64,000 nt of DNA from Verticillium longisporum. Its lineage: Eukaryota; Ascomycota; Sordariomycetes; Glomerellales; Plectosphaerellaceae. The notes beneath the pieces were generated by a model. That model did no database searches and was not told the origin of the DNA. It saw only the letters and a list, made by a program, of their open reading frames with translations. The translations under genes were made by a program, and so were the position numbers. Below, one piece after another: positions 1 to 11,225 of this stretch (position 1 is the stretch's first letter; every line of letters begins with the position of its first letter). The DNA lies in contig JAETXT010000002.1 in NCBI GenBank assembly GCA_019188255.1, positions 2,418,001-2,482,000 of the forward strand. Direction: 5' to 3'.

Positions 1-157
1 CAGAGGATTGGGTTAAGAGCATGCGAACTCGCCCTGGACGTATGACTGAGACACAGAATCAAAACACATCGTGAAAACACGCACATCTGCGAGAGCCGAG
101 AATCTCTTTCGCGGGCCCTGCGAGGCTTCCGTTTCGCTACCACTCGGATCCCACCCC

Positions 158-1385
158 TCAGTTGTCCCGCCACTCTTGGCCACCCTGGACTCCACTTGGG
201 GATCCGCCTCGATTGTTGCTGTTGTGACTGGCGCTCGACGAAGCAGCGGGAGTATCATCGTCGTCGTCGTCGAGCACCTTGGCAAGCTCATCAGGGTCTT
301 GCATCTTGGCATCAGGGTCGACGATGCCGCCATCATACTCTGCCCTCTCCCCGCGCTCAGCTTCTAGCACACCATCATCAGCGCTGACGGAGATGCCCCT
401 CGCTCCCCACTTGGACCGGCTACCACCACGTCGGCTTTCGTGACGACCAAGCGCAGGGGCACTCTCCTCATCTTCCTCACCATAGTCTTGGTTGCTGGGC
501 TTGCCAAAGATTCTATGGAGGAACCAGCCACGGTTGAGGTCGTCGGCATCGACAACACCGCCGTTGCGAAGCTTGACCCGTTGGCGCGTGTAGTAGACCC
601 AGGCAAAGTCGACATAGAGTGCTGTCTGCACGATGCCGAAGACGACCGAAACAGCGTTGGGGGGCTTGTCCGACAAATCGAGTTCCCGGCTAATCCATCC
701 AACAAGGTAAAGAGCCCGATAGGAGCCCAGGGCGACAAGGTAGAAGGAGTCGATAACGGTCGGTACGGTGGTCTGACGCAAAAGGAGGAGCTGGGGTAGG
801 ATGCAGACAGACTCGAGGATCTGCGAGAAATCCCAAATCCACTATCGGCAAGTGTTAGTTGCTTGTTGCCACAAGCCACGGGGACACACATACCACAAAC
901 ATGCTCCAGTGCGACTTTGGCTCAAGGATAAGCATGGCGAAGGGGGAGATGAGCAGAGCGCCGCCGAGGGCGCCAGCGCCAACCTTCCAGGCCATCTCGC
1001 GCTCCCTGGATCGGGGATAGATCCACTGCATTATCCCAATAGTGTAAAACGACGAGAGAATGTAGAACGCCTTGAAGAAGCGGTTCCAAAGCACTTGTTC
1101 GGAGAAGAAGTCGGTATATCTCGTACAAAAAACCAGGGCATACAGCACCTGGGTGATGAGGGAGACACCTGAATATAATTGTCAGCATGCTCTACCTTAG
1201 TCGGCATCGGATCAATAGCAATGTACCTTCCGCACTCCTGTTGCGATGGATCGAGAAGAGGAGGATGCATTTCGATGCAAGGTGGGAGCAGTCTCCCAGC
1301 AATCGGAATACCTAGGCACGCATCAGACTAGCCACACTATGATATTCGCATCGGCGAAGTCTCTACTCACGTTCCAAGCTGTCAT
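158..1385 (-). CDS. erd2: ER lumen protein-retaining receptor (KDEL/HDEL receptor) with long acidic C-terminal tail
   Basis: Seven-helix Golgi/ER receptor that retrieves HDEL/KDEL proteins from the Golgi by COPI transport. I build four exons on the minus strand: 1371..1385, 1227..1311, 894..1168 and 158..841, all with GT-AG junctions, giving 352 aa. The start is the ATG at 1385 (MTAWN, then VFRLLGDCSHLASK). Family hallmarks are SHLASKCILL, IHRNRSAEGVSLITQ, LVFCTRYTDFF and TTVPTVIDSFYL. The receptor core of about 210 aa is complete. It is followed by roughly 140 extra residues, hydrophilic and acidic, with a run of seven Asp near the end, predicted to be cytosolic. Yeast and animal receptors lack this tail. 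A long tail may be common in filamentous ascomycetes, which I cannot verify here. The frame is intact throughout. Confidence 0.95.
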
Positions 1386-3103
1386 TTTGTATGTCGGAAG
1401 CTTGATGAGAATACGGAGTCGACTTCCAATGGGTGTAGTTTGAGGTTACGATTGCGAAACAAAGGGCCACGGTCACATCACACGATGCGGTGCGCCGCGG
1501 GAGTATGATCTAGGAAAGTAGACCGATACAGCTAACGAATCCGCCGTGTGCTTTGTACTCGTCGTTCGTGTAATCGTCGCAATCGTAGATGTCGTTGCGG
1601 TCGTTTGAATCGAGGCTGCCTAGAGGGATGTAGGCAGTCAAGATACCTGCTAGCTACCTTGTGTTGCGTAATGCAGGTGAGTTGACCCAGGCACGCCTGG
1701 GTGGCTTGGGCCAGAGTCTCCCCTCTCCGTGGACGGACACCTGGGCGACAAGCTTGGGTGGCCTTATCGATGACAGTACCCACCAACAGCTATCCGTTCT
1801 AGGGGTACCTCTCAGAGGAACGAACTCCCACCTCTGAATCCAGGGGATGTGGCGCGTCTTGAGGTGGCTAGGCTACCTAATCACAGTGCACCCCAGATCA
1901 GGTTGAACAACCTCCTACTGTGTGAACGGTGGCCCCAGCGCTGCGCCCCAGAAGGTGCAAGGGCATTCATTGTCAGACCCCGCTCCTGCTCCTTGGTACG
2001 TACAAGTAGGCGCAGAAAATAGAATCAACAGAATTGCATATGGTATGGGGGTTCAATGTTGTTGGTGTATTGGATAAGTTGGTATGTTAAAAATGGGTAT
2101 TCCTGTGGATCCTCAATATCATGGATCCCCGGCAATTGCATACCCCCTCCCCTGTAGGGTGCACCCTCAATCCCAATCTCCCAGGCGCTCTTGATTATCG
2201 GTGCCCTTCCTTCGAAAAACAATTGGTATTAGGTGGATAAGTGTTGTGGTATCTGGCTTAGTTTGGTCGCCAACGTGCCCCCAAGGCTACGTTATATAGC
2301 TCCTGCTGACTAACTACATCACAGGAGTCCCTTCCGTCACTTCGTAGCTCGAGTATCAAGACGATAACCCGACGTATCCGCACCCCTACCACCTCGGAAT
2401 AGCTCCACATGAAGCCGCCCTGCATGACCTTGATCGCATGCTTCAGGTCCTCGCATTCGCAAGTATACACACAGGTCTCCAAGCCTCGAACAAGCTAGAG
2501 TGTGATGAATTCTCCACTAAAAACTACAAACACCCATGCCTACCCTTGTGTTGCCAACAATGCCAACGATGCTTGAGCTTGTTATTCGGCCCCACGCCCG
2601 GAGAATTAAGCTTACAATGCCCACAGTAGTGACTCCATGTCTTTTGGCAGGTCGTTGGCGTCATCTTTTCCATAGCACATATAGATGAATCCATTTGTAG
2701 ATAAATCCATTTCTCTAGGCATTAATGGCCGGTGAACCCGGGACTCTAATGATAGCGGCCATCAGAATTGTCTAGGTCTTGACAAGTCGTTAGTCTAACT
2801 GATGGTGAACGGCAGCAGACTTCCCATGGAGAGGACCGGAGGGGATGGAGCGGAATCAGGCTATCCCTTTAGGAGCGAGAACGACCTCAGGCACAACGGT
2901 ACGTACTGGGCGCTCCAGATATTATGGCAGAATTCAGCTTCCGGACCAGTTATATAATATCGCTTGATCGCACTGTATTAGATAAGAATCTTTCAAGTAG
3001 GCGGTCGAGCCGGCTCTCCTTGGCTCCCGCAATCCGTCAATGTCTGACCCGCAAATAATCCTGATGACGATCTGTTACGCGTCTTCTGGGTCGGCATCTT
3101 TCC
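1386..3103. other. Gene-poor interval upstream of ERD2 and the LicD relic
   Basis: No credible gene. Stop codons are frequent in all frames and the stretch from about 2000 to 3000 is more AT-rich than the flanks. There is a perfect short palindrome with arms CCCAGGC/GCCTGGG near 1686-1702. I see no terminal repeats or transposase fragments. Confidence 0.6.
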
Positions 3104-3110
3104 TATAAAG
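3104..3110 (+). promoter_or_regulatory. TATA box of the LicD relic
   Basis: TATAAAG lies 85 nt upstream of the ATG at 3189, a normal fungal spacing. The promoter of the decayed gene may therefore still be recognisable. Confidence 0.45.
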
Positions 3111-3188
3111 ACGTGTAGTCTCAAGCTCAAGTTCTGAAAGCGACATTGTACGTGAAATTGGTGCTCAATATAGCCCGTTCCGTCTACA

Positions 3189-4009
3189 ATGAGGCTCGGT
3201 CAGCTCCCTATCGCGCTGTCAGCGTGGTTGGCCCTGGGAAGTGTTCCTGTCGCGGTTGCGGCCGACGAGAGTCTCCATCGTCGCCAGGCCAAGCCTGGCA
3301 AGTACTTTGGTAAGTTTTCATAGTCTGTAACTTCCCTCAGCCCTCTGAGAATTCAATCTTACTCTATCGTAGTTGAGTCTAGGTAAGGTGCCCGATGCAA
3401 GACTCCCGGTGATCTGCCTAGCTGATCGTGGAATGGGCTGGAAGCTTCAGTGTACACTATGATGGCAGATTCGCGATAAAACGGATCAAAGATAAGAAAA
3501 CCCGACGAGAAGCATTGAGAGTCCTAATACAGACTTACCTGGCCACATTTGAGAGTATTGGCATTGAGACATGGCTCATGCATGGAAGTCTCCTGGGGTG
3601 GTGGTGGAACAAGAGGGTAACCGCCGAGACTCCCAGATAATCCTATGTGCTCTTGAAATCCGAGATGGATCGATATGGAACATGGCCTATTCATCGACAT
3701 TACCACCGCAAGGTACAATGTCACATACGGGGAAGGTGAGGGTGTATTGGTAGGCAAGGACGGTCACCTGTTTCGGGACACCTATCTGTTGCCACTCCTG
3801 GAGACGACCTACGAGGGTGTTAAGGCAGAAATTCCTTACAAGTACAAGGACTTTTTGATATCCGAATATGGCAAAGAATTCTTGTTGGACAAGGAAATCA
3901 ATAAGTAAGACCCTGTCGAACAGTCACACGTCCACATGTTACTGACAACCACCACAGCCACCATTTCGATGACGATAAGATGGAGTGGGTGCCTACTGGA
4001 GAGCTCTGA
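3189..4009 (+). pseudogene. LicD-family (nucleotidyltransferase-like) gene relic, catalytic core deleted
   Basis: LicD-family proteins in fungi are secretory-pathway enzymes thought to act in phosphosugar transfer. The 5' part keeps a good signal peptide (MRLGQLPIALSAWLALG...), a donor at 3310 and family blocks HYDGRFA and IETWLMHGSLLGWWWN. The 3' part keeps RWIDMEHGLFIDITTAR (in a shifted frame at its start), YLLPLLETTYEGV, an intron at 3905..3957 and a final short exon ending HHFDDDKMEW...GEL at 4009. Directly after WWWNKR, where the family has its acidic D-x-D-x-Q catalytic segment and about 60 more residues, the sequence jumps to the WID block with stops and frame changes. The join of exon 1 to the HYDGRFA block also does not keep one frame. 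I read this as an inactivated gene. Base-calling errors alone could not explain the missing segment. Confidence 0.75.
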
Positions 4010-4549
4010 TGGCAAATCAAAATCTAGCAAGTTTATTATCGCATGCAGCCTGGCCGTCTGTGCAAAGCAAACGCAAATTTGAGGACATGGAATGCTATCA
4101 TGCGTGCGCCCAGTCTGTTCGTGATACGGATCGCTGTCAGCCTCGAACCCGCCAACCACCTCATGCAAGCCATCTCACGGAGTTCCGCATGCCTCATCAT
4201 CCTCCCGTGGTGTCCTAGCTTGTACAAGATGGGGAAGATGCCGTTATGAAGTGAGCCAATGTGTTTCTGAAACGTTTATTCCACGCTAGCAGGAGACTCG
4301 TGCCTGTTGTGCGTCACCTGTAAACAGCTTCACGCCGTTCTACACACTAGAGAGAGAACACGCCCCGAAACAGGATCAACGCCGTTGCAGAAGAGTTTGC
4401 CCCAAACCCCTAACCTGCTCCCCCATCATCCCCGAGCCCATATCCCATCAGGACATGCTAGTAGTCGCCGATCTCGAGCGTGCCCGGCCGTCAAACTCCC
4501 AAAGGTATAATGTATATACAGAAAAAAGGGAAGAATACAGAAGGCTTGT
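4010..4549. other. Intergenic, nothing recognisable
   Basis: Lies between the LicD relic and the 3' end of ADK2. Only short random ORFs are present, with no repeat or RNA gene visible. Confidence 0.6.
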
Positions 4550-5420
4550 TCAAGCCGCAAAGCGTTTCTCAAACTCTTTATACAACTTAGGGCTGATCTC
4601 ATCACTGCTCATACCCTCGACTTCCCACAGGACGCCCTTCTTGGCGTAGTGCTCCAAGAGGGGCTCGCTTGTCTGCTGAAACTTTCGGAACCGCTCACGG
4701 TAGACCTCCTCAGTGTCGTCGGGCCGTTGCATTAGAGGCTCGCCGGTGATGTCATCAATGCCGGCCACCTTGGGTGGATGGAAGGTGGTATTGTAGACAC
4801 GGCCCGAGGGCTCATGGACCCAGCGGCCGGCGATGCGCAGCATGATCACGTCGAAGGGTGTCTGGAGAGACACGACAAGATTGATTGGAATGATCTTGTC
4901 GCATGTCGCGGCTTGCGCGGCAGTCCTCGGGAACCCATCCAGAATGAAGGAGGCATCAGGGTCCTCCGAGGCCTCAGGGGGACCGTGGGCATCTAGAGCA
5001 GCCGTGGTAACGTATTCGTCGTGGGCGTCGGGGAAATCCCCAGCAGTGGCCGTGCTGGCGGCCAGAGTCATGACATTATGCTTGGCTTCGTTGGGACGCA
5101 GCCAACCATTCTTGTACAGTTCGTTCGAGATCAAGCGCATGATAAGGTCGTCGGCGACGAGGCCGCCAGTCTTCATTGTCTTCTCGACTCGGATTCCTGT
5201 TGAAAGGGTACGTTAGTCGGCGCGACACAGAAGCACAGTCAGGCGAGTGGCTTCGCAACATACCAAGAGCCGTCCGGGCAGTGACATTGCTTCGAAGTAG
5301 ATCGCCCGTGCTGATGGACTGGAGTTGGGGAAAGCGATGTAGAAGTCTCTCGGACTGGGTGCCCTTGCCAACGCCTGGCGCACCGACGAGGATAACGCGC
5401 GCTGCCTTTCGAAGTCTCAT
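4550..5420 (-). CDS. adk2: Adenylate kinase, mitochondrial type (GTP:AMP phosphotransferase)
   Basis: Transfers phosphate from a nucleoside triphosphate (GTP preferred in the mitochondrial class) to AMP, probably in the matrix. Two exons on the minus strand: 5264..5420 and 4550..5196, giving 267 aa. Visible motifs are the P-loop GAPGVGKGT (residues 13-21), the AMP-site block [16 protein letters not shown] (about 139-147), and a long LID of the zinc-less type with FHPPK...DDITGEP...QRPDD (about 178-212). About 20 acidic/Ala-rich residues are inserted before DGFPR. The start is the ATG at 5420. The frame stays open upstream to about 5729, and that extension is Arg/Ser-rich, but it has no ATG. 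No frame problems. Confidence 0.95.
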
Positions 5421-7066
5421 ATTATATTTTCGGTGACGGATCGGTCCAGATTGTCCAAAAGATTGGTAACAAGATCTGTGCTGGGTTGTATATAGACGTC
5501 GTGGAAATGGTATCCGAAGTATCCGACTAAGAAAGGAAAAGTGAGCGATTCGATGTAGCTCGAGGTGCCGAGGTGGCACGGATTGACGGAGGATAGATCT
5601 CGTGGCTCGTGAAATCGTCCCGCGGCGCGGGGTGAAGTGGGAAGAGTTGAAGGGTCCGTGGAATGGAATGACGAAACCACAGGATTCAAAACTCGGGCGG
5701 CCGATTAAAAGATGATCATAGTCGTGCAAGTTTGACAGTATAAGATGCGAAAATCGACAGAGATATGGGAGGCAACAGCAATGTGACGCGAGCGGCTACG
5801 AGAGGCCTAGAGTTATTGCCGAGGAGTAGATGTCCCAAGGCTATTGTGAGGGTGGTGAGGATGGGGACCGCCGCCGTGGGAATGTTACTAATGTACCAGG
5901 GACATGAATTGTTGGACTGGTCGGATGCAGTTCTGGGGGGCAGACCAAGCTGGGGCTGCATCGGTGGCCGGCATGTTGAGTGGTGCAATGCAGTGAGAGT
6001 GGGGCTGACACACCCTTTCCCACTGGCCGACTGGCCTCTTGAATGCTAGAGCCATTTACTGGCTGATCTGATCGTTGAAGACTCAATAAGGTAAGGTACA
6101 ATGCCACGCCAACAGTCTGTGCACGCTCGATTTTCAGATAGTGGTAGAGATTACCGTGTAAGCCTTAATTCAGCAGCTTTAGTTATTCCGTCTTAGAATG
6201 CTTTGGTTTTGTTAATTCTTCTTACCCACATAGCAGGCAAGGGGAGTCTCTGGACAGAAAGGACGTGACTGGTCTGGGATCCCGGATCCAAGGCGAGCAA
6301 GATCTTGAAAATAGTGTAGCTAAGATGGATTTTGTATCGAGAAGTGAGTACGCTCTGTCCTCACGTCGAAGGTATTGTGCGGCGACGCTGCTTCAAGTGT
6401 GTCTTCGCTCATTTTGTAAGAGATTCGAACCAGAGATTCAAGGCGCGACAATCGTTGCTTAGAAGAACGAGGTTTAATGCAAACATTACACGAGCCGATA
6501 CGGTCAGGGTACTCTACAGTTTTTGCTTCAGACCAGCAAAACCTTGGATAGCTGGCGCATACGTGTAAGAGGTCCACTCACGTCACCTACCCCTACCTGT
6601 ACCTTAGGCACCTCCCCGGAAGGCTTGTGACAACTATGACCAAGGGTGGCTATCTCACGTGAGAGACGTTGCTTCTCGACAGCCACTGATCGCCCGATGT
6701 TTAGCCACATGAGTGTTCGGTTGCAACACGTGACATGGTGCTTACGTCAAATCGGCCCAGGCATTGAGCCTGCCCAATTGTGGGTAAGCCTGGCGAGGCT
6801 AGCGCCCCTGCATTCGTTGTGGAAAAGTTGCGTTAAGGCAACGAAAGGGAGGTCTCGGAAAGTCGGAGCTAACAGGAGGGACCCCAGTCAACCCCAGAAC
6901 TGTAGACGGAAGTCGCATCTCACGGAATCTTCTCTCTCTCCATCCCTCAACATCCTCCATCAGATTAACTGCCCTTCAGCACGCAATATCACCCATGAAC
7001 AGCGCAGCTCGATAGCCGTACGCTTCTCTCTACCCAGCCGTCGCGACATCAGGACTCGTTCCGATT
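5421..7066. other. Divergent promoter region between ADK2 and MDM38
   Basis: 1.6 kb shared upstream region. No ORF with family resemblance. From about 6890 to 7060 the plus strand is rich in CT tracts, typical of a fungal 5' leader for MDM38. Confidence 0.6.
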
Positions 7067-8753
7067 ATGAGCGCCTCCGCCAGCGTTGCCCGCCGGGCAG
7101 TCGTTGCGAACCCACTCGCTGGGAACGGTGCGCTTCATTCAACCCCCGTCAATTTGTCAAGTCGCAAGACTAACATCATATAGCACGCGCTCTCACAGGC
7201 CTAGCTCTGTCCCACGGATCTTTCAACAGATACGCCCGACACCTCCCCGCAAGACTTCGGCACTCGCCATCCTTGTTCCCGTTCGCCACATGAGCACTGA
7301 GCACCATAACCAGAACCAACCGCATTCTGGCCCGCCGCCTGGGTTCAATGTCGATGCGGCTAAAAAGCCTCTCGCTCAAGATGCCTCATCCGTCCCCAAG
7401 AAGGATCAGAACTCTTCTGAGCAGAAGAATGCACCGAGCAACAGCGCTGCAAGCTCATCCGAGATTCCATCGAAGGAGGTTGAGCTCGACGCCGAGGGCG
7501 GAGCTGGTACTTCTGTGAAGCAGGGCGTTGCGGTTGACGCTAAAGACTCCAAGGAGCAGAAGTTGACGGTGTGGCAGAAGGTGAAGAAGGAGGTGCATCA
7601 CTACTGGGATGGCACTAAGCTCCTCGCTGCTGAGGTCAAGATCAGTACTCGACTGGCGCTGAAGATGGCTGCTGGTTATGAGCTCAGTCGAAGGGAAAAC
7701 CGCCAGTTGAAACGCACCGTTCAGGATCTGGGTCGACTGATTCCGTTCTCCGTCTTCATTATTGTCCCCTTCGCGGAGTTGCTGCTTCCCGTAGCCCTCA
7801 AGCTGTTCCCCAACCTGCTGCCCAGCACGTACGAAGGACAGAAGTCCAGGGATGCCAAGGTATCGGGCCTTCGAACGACAAGAAAGGAAGTCAGCAAATT
7901 CTTACAGCACAGCTTGAAGGAATCTGGCCTCCCTGTGACTCCCGCAACCATCCAGCGGGAGGAGATTACGACATTCTTCCGGAAGCTCCGTTCTTCGACA
8001 GAGACACCTACCCACGAAGATATCATCAAGGCGTGCAAGATCTTCAAGGATGACTTGACGCTGGACAACCTGTCCAGGCCTCAGTTGGTCTCGATTTGCC
8101 GCTACATGAACCTGAACAACTTCGGTACGGACAATATGCTCCGTTACCAGATTCGCCACCGTATGCGACAAATCAAGAGAGACGACAGACAGATTAGCTA
8201 CGAAGGTGTCGCGTCGCTCACTTCTGGAGAGCTGCAGATGGCTTGCGCCAGCCGAGGCATCCGCACGCAGAGCGTCTCGCCCGCGAGGATGCGCGAGTAC
8301 TTGCAGCAGTGGCTCGACCTCCGTCTCAAGGAGGCAGTACCCTCGACTCTGCTTGTGCTCAGCAACGCATACATGTACGGCCAAGGAGCCGGTGGAGCGA
8401 CGAGTCAGATCGATGCTCTCGTTGGCGTGCTTTCTTCCATTCCGGATGAGCTTCTCCACGAAATTGCCCTCGAGATTGAGACATCTCAGGGCGCTGCCAC
8501 CAACAAGCAGCGTCTGGAGGTCCTCAAGGAGCAGCAGGAACTGATCGAGGAGGAGAACGAGCAGAATGAGGAGAATGCCAGTACTGGTCTGGCCACGCCT
8601 CGTGACATCGAGGACATTGACGAGAAGGAGGATGCGATCGCCATGGAGGCCAAGTCAGTCAGCCCCGAACAGGTGAAAGAGGCCGCCGAGGCGGAGCAGG
8701 AGATGCTTGACGCTAGGCGATCGCAAGAGGTGACACCCAAGAAGAACGAGTGA
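7067..8753 (+). CDS. mdm38: LETM1-domain mitochondrial inner-membrane protein (Mdm38/Ylh47 family)
   Basis: Mdm38/LETM1 supports K+/H+ exchange and ribosome association at the mitochondrial inner membrane. The body from about 7560 shows VWQKVKKEVHHYWDGTKLL, the single membrane span of LETM1 (LIPFSVFIIVPFAELLLP) and the ribosome-binding LETM1 region (SRPQLVSICRYMNLN, RYQIRHRMRQIKRDD), then an acidic coiled-coil tail. I choose the ATG at 7067 because it opens a presequence-like peptide (MSASASVARRAVVANPLAGN) with a donor at 7128 and a strong branch site ACTAAC before the acceptor at 7183. That junction enters exon 2 (7184 onward) one base out of frame. Adding one C in the C run 7245-7248 restores a continuous Arg-rich presequence up to RHMSTEHH and gives 543 aa. 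Without the correction, the first in-frame ATG is at 7290. Confidence 0.9.
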
Positions 8754-9724
8754 CGCGTTTGATACTGCTTTTACTACTACGATACACGCCTTAACAGGCG
8801 CTTTTTCTTTGTTTTTTAACACTTGTAAAGCATGAGGTGGGCAGGCAGGCATGTACCACTAAAATGAGGCGATGACTTGGGCGGTCTGACAGGGACCGAG
8901 AGCAAGCAAGCAGTAAAACTGATAGAAGCCCCTCCTCTGGAAAGCAAAGATAGAATCCCACTTTTGTACACAATGGCGGCACTAAATGGCCTGGATTGTA
9001 CCAACAACAGACAACCTTTGATCTAAGGAGACCAATCTAATTTTTCTCTCTCTAAGTGTGCAAACGGCAACCTAACAAATTCAGTGCCATATAGAGTCTT
9101 CGTAGCGACCCCAGTGCGCTGCTCACCATCTGCGCATCAGGAAGCTTTCGTCATAGGTCCAAGGGAGGATGAGAAGTACAGGGGCGAATGGCTGGAGATA
9201 GCGGAGTACCTTTGGCAGCAGGCTAAGATTGCAAAATATTCAACATCGGAGCCGTTCAATCTTACCAAAAAGGCTTTATATGAAAACTATAGCTTCTGGA
9301 AACCTTGTAGAGCAAATCTGCAAAGCTCAAGCACTTTCTGTGCTGTATAATTCGATACACAATGTGGTGGCACGATGTACTCATCTATCTGGTTCAATGG
9401 GGGGTAAGGCCCGAAACAGGCCTGCAGAGCGGAGCGTCAGTGCTTCGAGCTGTCCTTGCGGGTTAAGGTAGCGTCGTCACTGTCCTAGGAACGGCGAACA
9501 GGCAGCTACCACTGCAAGTTCGCAACCAGACACCTCGAGTCAAGCGTTCGTCTGGTGCTACGTAAATCTTCCTCCGTCATACTATTGCGACGCATGCTCT
9601 ACCTGTCCTGACGCATTTTCTCGCATCACGAGCAACTCTCCGGCGACGCCGAACGCCATCCTCATCCCAAGGTGAACACGCATTAGCCCCACCGCTACCG
9701 CCTGAAACGACTACCTTCGACACG
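8754..9724. other. Intergenic between MDM38 and SNX4
   Basis: Holds the 3' UTR of MDM38 and the promoter and leader of SNX4, which is read in the same direction. No other gene or repeat seen. Confidence 0.6.
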
Positions 9725-11225
9725 ATGGCACGAATTGAGCAGGAGGACTTCTCAAGCGTGTCCTGGAATAGTGAGCGCGCGGCTGAAAGACGGTCGTCCC
9801 AATCGCAGGCTCCTCCTGCGGGTGATGCGCCTGATAGCAATGGCTACCAAGGACAAGAGGCCAACCACCTTGACGCTGGATTGGGCGAGGAGGTGCTCGA
9901 ATGCACTGTCTCGCAGCCGTTGAAAGAAAATGAAGGGTCTAAGGACGTCTTCGTATCGTATCTCATATCTACTTATGTATGTTTGGAGTCCGAGCAACTG
10001 CGTCGATCGAGGATGCGCTTTCTGAGCGCAAGCGCTGACCATATGCCCAGTCTACCTTCCCAGCCTTCCAAAAGTCGACGAGCAATGTTCGTCGAAGGTT
10101 CACAGATTTCGTCTTCCTGTTTAAGCAACTGAGCAAAGACTACCCTACCGCAGCCGTCCCTCCACTACCCGACAAGCAGCGCATGGAATATGTCCGAGGG
10201 GACCGCTTCGGGCCCGACTTTACCAACCGCCGAGCGCACTCTCTACAGCGATTCCTCGCCCGACTATCTCTGCACCCTGTACTTCGCCGAGCTGATATAC
10301 TGCACATATTTCTGGAGAGCCAAGAATGGAACGCAACCATGCGCTCTCGAGGCTCACGGGGTTCTCAGAGTAGCGATGGCGCCAACAACGGCGTGTTCGA
10401 CAACCTGACTGAGTCGTTCATGACAGCATTCTCCAAGGTCCACAAGCCCGACAAGCGCTTTATCGAGGTGCGGGAGCGGAGCGACAAACTTGACGAAGAT
10501 CTGGTGCAGATTGAGAAGATTGTCGCCCGAGTCGCCCGTAGGGAGAACGATATCGAGACCGATCAGCGAGACCTGGCCGAGCAGTTCCAAAACTCATTCT
10601 TCTTGAACCTGGTGTCGAGACGGCAGTCCATCATTTTGCAGCGTCTATCGAAGATACTGCCCACGGCACACGGGATCTCAGGGACATCACAGACCAGGAC
10701 TACCTCGGTAGTCTGAGAGATATGCAAGCGTATAGCCTGGCGCTGAAGAGCCTTCTTAAAGCGCGCGAACAGAAGCAGGTCGACTTCGAATCACTCGTCG
10801 AGTACCTTAACAAGGCCACCGCGGAACGAGACGGTGCGTTGTCAGGTCACGGGGGCTCTGGACTGTCTGGCGCAAGCGGATTCATCACGCGCAAGTTCGA
10901 AGATGTCCGTGGTGTCGACCACGAACAGGCGCGGCGCGAGCGACGGGTCAAGCTCGAGCGCAAGATCGACGACCTCACCGGTGCCATCGAGCTGGCCAAG
11001 AGAACGAGCGAGGGTTTCGACAATGAGGTTGTCAAAGAAATTAACGACTTTGAGCGCATCAAACGGGCTGAGTTCAAGTTGCAATTAGGAGGCCTCGCGG
11101 ACGCACATATTGACTACTATGGCAAGGTGACTAGTATTTGGGAGCAGTATGTGCGGGACATGGAGAAGCAAGGCGTCACACAGCCCACCGATGGGCCGGA
11201 ACCACCGGGCAGACAACTGTTGTAA
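9725..11225 (+). CDS. snx4: Sorting nexin-4 (Snx4/Atg24), PX-BAR protein; one-base frameshift in the assembly
   Basis: PX-BAR sorting nexin for endosome-to-Golgi retrieval and selective autophagy. Exon 1 is 9725..9976, with an intron 9977..10050 and exon 2 from 10051. The N-terminus has SSVSWNSE and VLECTVSQPLKENEG; the PX domain includes STFPAFQKSTSNVRRRFTDF, PPLPDKQRMEYVRGDRFG and RRAHSLQRFLARLSLHPVL; the BAR region includes FDNLTESFMTAFSKVHKPD and, after the break, YLGSLRDMQAYSLALKSLL and FERIKRAEFK. After RDLAEQFQ the frame is lost at the A run 10589-10592. One extra base restores Q-K-L-I-L-L-E-P and the rest of the BAR domain without further changes. Corrected length is 475 aa, normal for the family. 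As given, translation would end at 10716. Confidence 0.92.

Noticed and set aside
1500..3000. Possible transposon remnant or RIP-mutated repeat
   Set aside because: AT-richer and stop-rich, but no terminal repeats, target duplications or transposase-like fragments, and the base change is mild.
5421..5729. N-terminal extension of ADK2 as a mitochondrial presequence
   Set aside because: The frame is open and Arg/Ser-rich, but no ATG is present and the family starts at the residues just before the P-loop.
6410..6470. tRNA-like T-arm (GATTCGAACC)
   Set aside because: On neither strand does a five-base T stem or an acceptor stem pair around it, and no A box lies at the right distance.
10589..10592. 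Programmed ribosomal frameshift in SNX4
   Set aside because: No slippery heptamer or downstream pseudoknot is evident, and the same kind of one-base loss recurs in unrelated genes, which favours sequence error.
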